Of a stretch of 64,000 nucleotides of DNA, positions 34,895 to 44,885 are shown piece by piece (position 1 is the stretch's first letter; the number at the start of each line of letters is the position of its first letter). Under the pieces are notes generated by a model. That model was not told the DNA's origin. It saw only the letters and a list, made by a program, of their open reading frames with translations, and searched no databases. The position numbers were made by a program, and so were the translations under genes. The stretch spans positions 10,704,193 to 10,768,192 of the forward strand of contig OZ017768.1 of the NCBI GenBank assembly GCA_963969345.1. The letters are read 5' to 3'. This DNA comes from Turbatrix aceti (lineage: Eukaryota > Nematoda > Chromadorea > Rhabditida > Panagrolaimidae).

Positions 34895-37800
34895 ATTACC
34901 ACCCTACAAGCTATGTAACTAACTGACTGACTGATTGACTTATGGCGGATTTACCTTTTCCACAGGTGTTCCCTTGCGCTTTGGTCACCTCCCTCACCAA
35001 GACTTTCCGGTGGTTCGCTCCTCTTTTTTCACTAATGAACGCCCGACCAAACGAACGAACAAACCTAAGAAAGGACGGTTGTACTCACATCAGTAAGTGG
35101 TCGTGGCACAGCGCCCTAATAATTGCACTCTCTCAGACATCGAACCAGTCAGTCAATTAATTTACTATAATATGTTTGTTCGCTATTCTTTCTATTTCGA
35201 CCAGTCTCACCTCACCAGACCTATTGTTGTACACATAGTGCGTGCCTCGCGGACAAAAGTCACCTTGTTTACCGTCTACCAAAACAGATCCCCTCCACCC
35301 CCACCACCACGCCCTCAAGGCACGCCGCCGTCATCCATGCCACAGCATGTGTCCACGTCCGTGCCTCCTCTTAACCCCCTCACACCCCGAGACATCCTTA
35401 TCGCCAACCAACCGGTCGTTGTCGTAGATGAAAGAAGGAACGAACGTTCACATCAGTCTTCCTCCTTGATGACTGACGTCCGTTCTTTTCTTCTGGCATG
35501 AGTTTGCTTTTTTTTTGTCTTTTTTTTCATCGACACATTTTTTTCATTCAAAAGGCCAACCAACTGCCTGCAGCAATAATCAAAATCAAAGTGCTGTTTT
35601 ATAATAGTTTTTTTCTCGAGTTTTGCAGTCATTTTTTTACTTGCAGAAGTGCGAACTTGTCTTATCAACGACTGACAGACGAGTCAGCTTGTGTCTGAGT
35701 TGTCTAGAAAAAAATGACTGCTTTTCGTAAGCTCATCACCGTAAACCTGCTTGTCACCCTCCCCATCGTAATTTCAAATTTTCAATTTATGTTGTTGCAA
35801 ATTGCAATCCATCTGGATTACTATCATTTCCTTATTGACAGTCTCCCTTATTTTTTGCTAAATAAACACAACAATTTTTTTTCTTTTTTTCCTTATTGCT
35901 GTCAATGTCGGTGTGTCTAATCTCTGAATTCTTAGAATCTTGTATTTTTTTTATTAATTTCAAAAATCCGTCTAACTTTTTTATTCGAACGTCTAACTTG
36001 TGTTTTCGGACTTCACCGCCCAGCTGATCCCTAAAGTGCCCGTATTTCCTCTACGAGCTAAGAAAAAAACAGCTCGGTGCGAATTAATAAATTAAACATT
36101 GCCGTCTACTAACAGACCACACGGCGCGGTGTCATCGTGCCGATGGTTGTTGCTGGTCCATGGTCGGTCGCATGTTCATGGTGTAAATAAACAATTAGCA
36201 CTACTATACTACTTTACAACCAACAAATCTTGCATTATCTCTTTTCCCAGGAGATCCGATTACAGACTACTACCTGAGTTTTGATGTGGCTAGAGGAAAT
36301 GGCGCATGCCTACACATGTTTTCTTATAAATACGACCAGATCCATTCAACACGTCCTAGGTGGGTTCAATGGATCTGTCCTGTTCTAGGCCGAATTTAGA
36401 TGTTAAAAAAAATTCACATGGATTATCAATATTTAAAAAAATTTTATTACCAAGAAAATCAAACATCAACCGCAAAAACAAAAAACATGACATGTTTTTT
36501 TGCAAAAGTTTTGTTTTTTTTTATTTCCTGACATTCATTAAAGCGTGGGAGTCTTCGTCCTCACTTCGTGTGGTGTCGTTTGACAGCGTTCTGTTGTTTT
36601 AACAAAGCTAATAATTTACTTATCATGCACCGAAAGTCAGACAGACAGATGAAACCAATCATACCTCCTGACTCATGGCCTTCATCCGTCTCTTTTTTCA
36701 CGACCTAACCTTTAGTCCCCCTACCTCCCCTAATGTTAGCTTGTTTGCAAAAAAATAGAGACCGATTGGATTGGATTGTGTGTCATATATTTACTCGCCC
36801 TGCGTCCTGTCCTCGTGGCAGCGACGACGACAAAAAACCACAATATCCGTCCGCCTGGCCCGCGGCTTATTGACGGCATCTATCTGCCTATCTGTCTCCC
36901 TTCAATCCGTCTAATTTTTCAACAACTCAAAAAATATCCAACCACAACTCCTATCATAGCTGTTGCAATAGCCCAGCAGTGCAACACAACAGTTGTCAGC
37001 AGTCAGCAGGACATGTGTTTTTTTCATCCTCCTTCGCGCCACTATTTTAGTTTGTGTCTTTCTTTGTGCTTCGTCTTTTTTTTCTAAATAATTCACATTC
37101 ATTCACACTCATTTGGCCGATGGAGACTCTTTTGGTACATACGGGCTGAGAGGTTCGGTCCTATGGCCGCCGTTCAGGCCTAACTAGCAGCTTAAAGCCT
37201 CTTTTTACCCCTCTTCCTGGCATTCTTCTTCTTCTCTTTCTTTTCTTACAGAACAACTATCCGGTGGGGGCTGGACTCCTGTCGTCATCGCTCATCCCTC
37301 CCCCTAGCTTACCGCTACTCACACATTTGTCAAAAAATTCTTTGACTTATTATTTTACGACACATGTGTGTGTGATGACGGATTATAATAATTGTTATCA
37401 TCAATCATCGGCAAGAGTGTCAAGTTAGTCCATCAACACTTTTCCATCGGGTATACACACTTCATTTTTGTTGGTCGTTTTAAACTTGTGATTTGTGAAA
37501 ATTTTGCAAAAAAAAAAATTGGCAAAAAACTTTTGAATGGCGACTAAATGAAGTTAATCCGGGGTGTTCTGAAACCGGGGACCACCAAGAGTTTCGTATT
37601 TTTGAAACTTTTTCTGGTTTAGAAAAATTCAAAAATGCAAAAATTTCCATAATTCCGGGTCCAGAGTTCAATATTCCGGTTCATCTTCAATTACAGTGTC
37701 ATTAGAAAATCATAGTACAGTATAATTTCCCTATTCGCGTCGAGAGACCCTAACTCATCTATATATCATGTTATCCGTCGGCGTGTCCTATACAAAAACT

Positions 37801-37968
37801 ATTTTGACCACCTGTGTGTTTCAGAAAAACCGTCATGAAACACCAAACCTCGGTACATTCCCTATTCAACCAATAGCCGATCAGCCTAATCTCCCACCAA
37901 GAGCGATTTGATCGCTCCTGTCTTCACCTACCCTAACCAGACGACATCCAAAAAGGCAAAAGACAACA

Positions 37969-38826
37969 ATGCTCCCCATCTGGACTTCTCTCTTCTCCCT
38001 CCTCCTGTCCATCATCATCGTTGCCTTCAACCTGCTCGTCCTCCTCGCAACCGCCATCCATCCCCGTCTCCATACCATATCCAACACTCTCAGCTGTAAC
38101 CTATGGATAGCAAATTGCTTTACGGGGGTCGTAGCAATATTTCATAACCTTTTCTACCCGTCTGCGGATCATCCAGGTAGCGGGTACATTGTCGTGCCGG
38201 GATTCAGTGCCTCGCCGAATCCCATTGCAACCCCTATCAAGCCGGACAACCAACTCCACGTCCTGGGTCCTCAAACCCTAGCTGCACTGTTCAATTCGAC
38301 AGTCAGTCTGGTGACCCTGCTAGTCATGGCACTCGTCCAGATTTTCATTAAATTCCAAAACAACTGGCTTCCTCGATCTGCGCCAGCCAGGATCAGTCTC
38401 TGCCTCTGGTCGGCAGTCATTGCCATAATCCTGATCAACTACTCGTTGATCCACATCACACAATCACTATCACTGATTGTAGCCTTCCAACTCGCGCTAC
38501 TGTCTATTTTCCTTATCATCAACCTGATCCTGCATCCTGCGAACTTGGTGATCGCGAGTCGGGCCCCAAACAATGCTCCCTACCTTGCCAAGGCAATTAC
38601 ACAGTCACTGTGGTTACTTTTGCATTCTTTGAGCTTCACACTATTGGCTATGATTTTGGTCTGGGAAACATCGCAGTCTCCTGCCCAGCAGTTGGAGAAC
38701 GCGCATATCATCAACATGCAACTCGCGGCTTACAGTGTGCACTGTATCGCTAATCCGGTCATTGCTATGCTACGCGATCCAAGACTGCTGTCTGCTATTG
38801 GAAGTTTGGTCAACGCTAAGGAGTAG
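37969..38826 (+). CDS. Rhodopsin-like 7TM receptor-like gene nested in the RTEL1 intron
   Basis: An uninterrupted frame of 285 residues with seven hydrophobic segments. TM1 to TM2 reads FNLLVLLATAIHPRLHTISNTLSCNLWIAN, the NxxVxxA and NLxIAN pattern of class A receptors. TM7 has CIANPVIAML, like NPxIY. The DRY motif after TM3 is missing (ALVQIFIKF), so G-protein coupling may be altered. The codon use is GC-rich and coding-like compared with the surroundings. It lies on the strand opposite to RTEL1. The frame stops at 38826. A second open frame at 39059-39332 could be an alternative tail if a weak donor near 38792 is used. The ligand and family are unknown. Confidence 0.7.
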   Translation: MLPIWTSLFSLLLSIIIVAFNLLVLLATAIHPRLHTISNTLSCNLWIANCFTGVVAIFHNLFYPSADHPGSGYIVVPGFSASPNPIATPIKPDNQLHVLGPQTLAALFNSTVSLVTLLVMALVQIFIKFQNNWLPRSAPARISLCLWSAVIAIILINYSLIHITQSLSLIVAFQLALLSIFLIINLILHPANLVIASRAPNNAPYLAKAITQSLWLLLHSLSFTLLAMILVWETSQSPAQQLENAHIINMQLAAYSVHCIANPVIAMLRDPRLLSAIGSLVNAKE

Positions 38827-39058
38827 GTTTTTGATTAAAAAACATACAAAAAAGCAGCGTTTTTAAACAGGCCGAATGGTCCTAGACAATGTTGTCAGTA
38901 CCGAAAAAGGAACCGGATCGGTTCGGATACCCTGTCCGTTCCCATTTTCGATTCAGGTACCTGACAACACTGGTAATCCTAGAAATACAGGTGTATCAAA
39001 ATATTTTTATTGTTCAAATTTAAATTGTTAAATTCAATTGTTCATGTTCAAATTTCAG

Positions 39059-39332
39059 CTCACCAACAAACCACCACTGTTCTCTAATCTCCCAAGACGA
39101 CCTCGATTCCACCTTCTACGGGCCTGAAAACTGGATCTTCCGTCACCTACCCCCGCCCCCACCGTATGACTCATCTCTGCTCTGCGCAGATCCCAGCACC
39201 TCCACACTACCCCCACCCTCGCACCATTGTCGAAGGAACCCCTTTCTCAGGAATACGATAGTGGTTGCTGCTCGCCCCAGTCACAGTCACAGTCACCACA
39301 CAACGCAGTGTATCGAGTGTGAAGACATCTAG
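39059..39332 (+). CDS. Possible last exon (cytoplasmic tail) of the nested receptor
   Basis: This 91-codon frame follows an AAATTTCAG acceptor and ends at TAG. It is rich in Pro, Ser and His (FRHLPPPPPYDSS; a SHSHSHH run) and has GC-rich, coding-like sequence in an AT-rich context. It needs two bases from an upstream exon. A phase-2 GT exists inside the receptor frame near 38792 (CTGCT|GTCTGC), but it is a poor donor, so the link is uncertain. It may instead belong to an unannotated transcript. Confidence 0.35.
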
Positions 39333-39568
39333 CCGAACAACACCTCCAATCTACCTGTTCTAAACCGGTCAATATTCCAATCTACAACACAACGATTTCT
39401 ATGTTTTTTTGTCTTCAAAAAAATTTCAGCGGGTTTTCCTCCCAGCTTATATGTGGTTTGTTTGATAGCATATGACGAGCTTTAAAAAAGAGTGAATTGA
39501 AAATTTTTGTATGAAGTATAAAAAAAATAAAAAATTGTAAATAGTATATTTTGGGAGAAAAAACAAAC

Positions 39569-42425
39569 CTTGATTCTCGGTCGTTGGCGTGTTGCTGACG
39601 GCTGAGATTGTCGCATAGCCGACGACACCGTGAGATATCCTGGCTGAAACTTTTTTTCTCACAGTTGGAAAAAAATGGGGTAAACTAACTTTTGATGAAC
39701 TCGAGCAACTCGTAGAACAACATGTTGACGGCTCGGGGCTTTCCTGCGAATCGGCGTACATGGCAGTCAAATTCGCCAGAGCAGCTACCGTTTTCTGCTC
39801 CTTCTGAGCCTTTTCCCATCCTCCGTCCACCATTTTGTTCGTTCTGACCGTAACTCCCATCGTCGATTCCTCCTTCTTCAGTTTTTCGATTGATTTTTGG
39901 ATGAGAAATCCACGTTCTGAGAAAAATCTCGCGCATCCGGTGAAAAAAGCTTCGGCATCGTTGTAAGCGATGAGGCTGGGCCTCAGCCAGGTAGACAAAT
40001 TCGACTGTGGCATGGAAGCGAACCTGCAGTCGGCAAGGACAACAACGCCGAAATCTTCTCGGTGACGGATCACTCGTCCAATCGCCTGATTGACAGCCCT
40101 GAGACTTTCGAGCTGGTACCAAGCCTCAGGTGACATGGTGCCCGATCCCCTGAGAAAGTGCTTCTTCAGCACGATTCTTGGATCGTTGGGCGGAGCGTAG
40201 GGAATGCCGACGATGACCACGGCCCGGCAGTGGCTGTCTGGGAGATCGATGCCTTCGCTCACCTTTCCCCGACAGACAGCGAACAGTGCAGCACCCTTCC
40301 CCGACCTCACAGCCTGGTCAAAAACTGTCAGATTCGAAATGAGTTCTGCCTTGTTCCTCGGCTCGATGACGAGCTTCTTCAGACCTTCGAGGACGTTCCA
40401 ATAAGTCGTCCCGGCATAGCTCCTGGACTTGAGAGCCTGCACGATGTCGTCCATCATCTTGTAAGACGCGAAGAAGACCAGCATGCCCTGGGGCGTGGCT
40501 TCCATGGTCCTCATCAGCGTCTGCGCGAGTCCGTCGAGGTAGCCGGCGGTCGATCGCTTTTGGTAGGTTCCTAGGAGGTCTTCACCAGTTGGGGATCGCC
40601 TCAGGGCACCGACTAGCACCTGGCTGGCAGTGGCAATGTGATCATTTTCGAGGGTGTAGAGGAAGTTGATTCCCAGCGAGTCTATGTACTGCTTGAGGGG
40701 GGTGAGGGTTCCCGAAGCGACAATAATAGACCTCGGACCACGGGAATCGACGAGTCTCATCGCCATCCCGGCAGAAAAGCACCAGTACCTGAGGCGGGTG
40801 TTGTCGTCGTCTTTGTCGACGAGGAGAAGAAACATTTTGGTAGCTTCGTTGGCGGAAGTCGTCTCAATGCTCCCGGAAGCTCCGACTTCAAAACTGTCAG
40901 CAAAGACCCGGGAAATCAGAGTTGAGAATTCAGCAAGCTTGGTTCCACGCTCAGCCCAGAGCCCGGAATTTTCGGAGGCCTGGGAAGCGAGATATTGCCC
41001 GATCTGGTCGATGACGTTCGTGACAGCCTGTCTCATGAGCCGCAGGAACCCAACTGATTCCAGAAGGGCAACCATCTTCTCGCCGGGGTAGACAGCGCCT
41101 TCGATGCCATCGACGCGGGTTTCGGCAGTCACGGGCTCCTTGCCGAGGACCGTAATCGCTTCATCAAGGTCCAAAAGTCGTTCCAGGAGCATGGCAACGT
41201 CGGTTTCGGTCAGTTTGGGTTGTTCTTTCTTCTCGGAGTCGAAGAGGTCGTTTTTACCCCTGCCAAGTTGGTGGAACTGAACGTTGGATTCGTCGCCTTC
41301 GAGACGTTTTTCTTCTTCTTCCTCGATGAGAAGGGTGAGAACTTTTCGTGCTTCGCCGATGGCCAAGGCATTGTCCTTCGCTGACCATTCGATGGAGACC
41401 GAGTCTTCACAGACGGATTCCTAAAAAAAGTCTTGGAATAAAAAATGGAATCTTGCAGTTCCAAAACGCCAAACTTACCAAATTGTGAGCTTCATCGATG
41501 ATAACAATATTTCCCTTGAGATCAATTTTCATAACATTTCGAATTTTTGGGTCAAAAATGTAGTTATAAGGAAGAAGAACCAAATCGGCAGTTTCGAAGA
41601 CTTGCTGGGTTCGAAAATACGGACAGTGCTTGAACTTCTTCGCCACCGTAACCAAATCCTCGATATCCAGGGCTCCGGGGGCTTCGGCTTTGTACATTGC
41701 ATCCGCTACCTTGGCTTCTGAATTTCATAAAAAAATTCGTAAGAAATGCATAAAACCATTCGACTTACGATCAAGAGTATTATAGAAGACACACTTGCGT
41801 CTCTTAACCAAATCGCGACAAATTTGACCCTTTATTTGGTTATTTGATTCCTTAATCACCCGATCGTTGACGCAGAGCTGTTCCCGGGAGGCTAGGATGC
41901 AAGTTGAAACACTGAAAACCCATTTTTAGGGTGAAAATTGAAAAAAAAGGGGTCCCGCGGCGACAAACCTGTTATAAACGGTTTTGTTGAGTTCCCTGAT
42001 AACTTGTTGAAGCTGTGAGTGAGTTCTCGAAGCGTAGAAAATCTTTGGAAACAGTTGGGCATTTGTATTTCCCTGGCCTAAATTTTGTATTTTCATAAAA
42101 CACCCCAAAAAATTGTCCGAACCTCCAGGATCGACGAGTCCGGCCATAATTTCTGACATCTTGCCCCTGGCAGTTTCCTTGTACCGTCCTAGCCAAGCTA
42201 GGGAGGCGCACAGGAGAGACAGAGTCTTTCCCGTACCTGTCGGTGACTCGATCGCGGCGTGGCCTTGCTGAAAAATACAATTGAGGCCAGAAAATGACAA
42301 ATAAGCCCGTTTTGACCACTCACCTGGTCGATGGCCTTGATGACCGTTTCCATGAGCTTCTTTTGGCACTCATAAGGCTCGAAGGGAAAATGAACAGGTA
42401 TCTTGTGGATCTCCTCGGTGTGCAT
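39569..42425 (-). CDS. rtel-1: RTEL1 DNA helicase (regulator of telomere length), helicase part
   Basis: Six exons, 42425-42324, 42267-41969 (with a probable 45-bp intron 42122-42078), 41911-41769, 41717-41479, 41420-39690 and 39643-39569, encode about 848 residues. With the exons at 27-28 kb the protein is about 1036 residues. It is an XPD-type superfamily 2, 5-prime to 3-prime helicase. Seen are FPFEPYECQKK (Q-motif region), Walker A SPTGTGKT, four iron-sulfur cysteines (SREQLC, GQIC, RRKC, KHCPY), the DEAH box IIDEAHNL, SEGIDLPD, and motif VI QAIGRVIRHRED. The order DIEDLV then CPY, and the PPNDPRIVLKKHFL block, favour RTEL1 over FANCJ or DDX11. RTEL1 unwinds D-loops and G-quadruplexes and limits recombination. 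The start at MHTEEIHKIPVHFPFEPY matches the family beginning. Confidence 0.93.
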
Positions 42426-42648
42426 CTCATCAAACAGCGACAAAGAAAGTTTGAAAAAGAAAAAGAATTCGCATTTTACCGCGCGGAGAACACTTTTCTC
42501 GACACGGAGATCTCCATTGAACAAAAATGCGCACGTTGCATAAAATTTTTCAGAATCAATAGCTAAATTTTGTATATTTACGATTTTGATTTCTGTTGTT
42601 GTTTTATCTTCACATCATTGTTTTACTTCTTATCCCGGAAAGCATACG
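42426..42648. promoter_or_regulatory. Short bidirectional promoter of RTEL1 and FAM8A1
   Basis: The two start codons point away from each other across only 223 bp, so the core promoters and leaders of both genes must lie here. No TATA box is obvious. The sequence is AT-rich with a T run near 42600. Confidence 0.55.
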
Positions 42649-43784
42649 ATGACATCGACGTCGTGTATTCTACGCGAACGCAAAAACTACGCTTCATCCA
42701 AGGCATACGCCGATGCCGTGCGTGAATGGATGTCAGACTCGCAGCGCTGGATCGCCGACCAGCAGAGAGTGTTCTACGAGAATCTCGGTGCCAATGGCAT
42801 CCAGGCCGCGGCAGCAGGCAGCCAGGCCCAACCGACCGTCCTGATCGGACACGGTCACCAGCAAGCAGGTCAACCTGGACGTCAACCCGGCGTACTCCAG
42901 GCTGCAGCTAGACGTGTCATGTTTCGCATCGGCCTCAATCGCAACGGACCGGCATCGCTGCAGACATTTATTACCCAAGAATACGTTATTCCATCGTTTT
43001 GGAGAAGAATTTGTGCTGAAATGATCGATTTTTTATTCATGTTTTTCTTCAAGGTGATTATCGTCTACATGATGGTTGAAATGGAAATGCTGTAAGCTGC
43101 GGGGTTTTTATGGGGTAAAATGAATTAAACAAAATTAAAATTGGAAGTAGAATTACGGTTAAAAGTATCGCTAGGTTTTTAAACGTATTTAACGTAACCA
43201 TGCTCTAAAATTTTACGGCTTTACGATCAATGGAGTCAAATGGCCTAAAACTTCTTAATTTCTTTTTTTTTAATTTGTGCCCTATTTTGGCTGGTTTTCA
43301 GTACAATTTGTTGTTTCAGTGACCTCCAGCAGTACACAAAACTTTTCGCAGACGACGTGGACATCAACAACGTCATCGATCTCACCCAAGACCTGGTGCA
43401 CCTCGAACTCATCTCCCGGACGGTGTGTGCCTTTTTCGAGGCCTACTGGATATCCTACGACTGTTTCATGACTCCGGCCGGCTGCTCACCTGGCAAGTAC
43501 TTCATGCGGATACAAGTCATCTCTGCCGTCAACATTACTCCCGTCGCTGGCACCAATGACAGGATAACCGTTACTCGACTGATTTCTGTGCCGTATTTCA
43601 AGTTTGTGACTTTTTTCTCATTTTCTTTGTTAGCGTTGCGTTGTTTTTCAGCTCGCTGGTTCGCGCGTTCGTGAAGGGCGGCTTCTTCACTGCTGTCTTT
43701 CCACTCAACATCTTTTTGTGCTTCTTTCCATTCAATCGGGCCATCCATGACATTGCCGCGAAAACCGTTGTGGTTTGTTTTTGA
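42649..43784 (+). CDS. FAM8A1: FAM8A1-like RDD-domain membrane protein
   Basis: Exons 42649-43091, 43320-43601 and 43652-43784 join in phase to 285 residues. The N-terminal half is soluble (YADAVREWMSDSQRWIADQQ; Gln/Ala-rich). The C-terminal half is an RDD domain with three membrane segments. The first is IPSFWRRICAEMIDFLFMFF with the charged Arg and Asp, then TPAGCSPGKYFMRIQV (the Pro-Gly-Lys loop), and last PFNRAIHDIAAKTVVV. This order and the IPSxWRR start match animal FAM8A1. In mammals FAM8A1 is an ER membrane cofactor of the HRD1 ubiquitin ligase complex in ER-associated degradation. A polyadenylation signal AATAAA lies at 43848-43853. The next gene begins 208 bp later on the same strand. 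Confidence 0.9.
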
Positions 43785-43991
43785 TTCGCACATTCCTTGA
43801 CGCCGAGTTTTATTTTGTTTTCATGGGTGTAGTGTAAAATTGTTTGCAATAAATATTTTATCGGTGTTGATTTGGCAGTTTTGGCGCCATTTTGCAGTTT
43901 TAGATATTTATCTGCATTGCCGTTAGATTCGGTAAATATTATTTTTTTGCGCTTTGTTTGAATAGTTTACAAGTTTCGAACGTTAAAGCTC

Positions 43992-44876
43992 ATGGAAGAA
44001 TTCAGCGTTGACTACGCCTCGCTCGATGACTTGGTTCAACTCATGACTATTGACGCCGCTCCACGGATTGTTATCGAAGAATTAGAAAAAGTCAATAAAC
44101 TGCAGAACAGAATCAGCAAGCTGTGCGGCGAGTTGAACGAGGTTTCGAAGATATGGATTCATTCAAGTTCAGATGCTCACTCTTCTTTCGAAGGGCGCGT
44201 TTGGCCTAACGAGCTATACGTCTGGGACAATGAGGATCCTCAAGATGACGCACCCGTTGAAAAGCTTTCCGAAATCATGGGTCGTGTCGTATGGCCTCCC
44301 ACCAAGATCAGCATCAACGCTTCCCTGACATCGGAGCAATTCTTTGAACTGTGTCGCCCCGGGTGCGGCTGTGTTGAGATTTTTTTTACTACGTTCACTC
44401 CGTGTCCACAGTTTTCTGAATTTGCGCATGTTTTTGAATCTGCCGCTGAAATACTGTAAGTTTTATTAAAAAAAGATATTTATGATGGCGTGCCTTTTTA
44501 GAGTGAATATGCATCAGATGGAAATCACAACCGATGACATGATTCAATTGACCGAAATGAAGAGCAGAGTGCCCATCACCGAGCATTTATACCTCGTGAA
44601 TGTCAGTCCGGATGTCGATTTGAATGCTGTAATCAATCTGTACAAGGTATATTACCGTAAACTTTTTTTCGTGAACGTTACATAATTCGGATCTTTTAGG
44701 TGGGATTTGCGGGAAGAGATGCGAAATTTACAATTGCATTCAAGCCAATGCAACAAGGCAAATTGGACACAATAATTAAAATGTTAAAGGCATTGAAGCA
44801 ACAACATATTGATCCACAATACGAAACTCTACTCTTTATTGAAGTAACTGACAGCACTTTTTACAACCGTATTTGA
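43992..44876 (+). CDS. Unknown 261-residue soluble protein
   Basis: Exons 43992-44455, 44502-44646 and 44700-44876 join in phase. The protein has no signal peptide or membrane segment. The N-terminus is acidic with a short coiled-coil-like stretch (VIEELEKVNKLQNRISKL, about 34-51). A Cys pair RPGCGC lies near residue 127, and the C-terminal 80 residues alternate basic helices and strands (VGFAGRDAKFTIAFKP). I do not recognise the family. Codon use and clean splice phases argue that it is real. It follows FAM8A1 by 208 bp on the same strand, so an operon is possible. Its AATAAA signal (44876-44881) overlaps the stop codon and sits 5 bp from the stop of the convergent gene on the other strand, so the two mRNAs must overlap. 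Confidence 0.72.
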
Positions 44877-44885
44877 ATAAAATTG

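Larger units (their letters stand above)
28279..39568 (-). other. Putative 11.3-kb intron of RTEL1
   Basis: On the minus strand this stretch runs from an AAG|GTTTG donor (39569/39568) to a TTTTTTTGACAG acceptor (28279), both flanking phase-0 exons. Apart from the nested plus-strand receptor-like gene (37969-38826, perhaps with an exon at 39059-39332) and a fold-back element (34493-34894), I find no recognisable gene. The DNA is AT-rich, with scattered C/T-rich patches (31750-32250, 33040-33360, 35270-35440) and a 229-codon plus-strand open frame at 30129-30818 that looks non-coding. Other exons hidden here cannot be excluded. Confidence 0.55.

Noticed and set aside
35097..35501. Proline-rich 134-codon frame
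   Set aside because: Composition reflects a C-rich tract (CCACCCCCACCACC); no splice or domain support.
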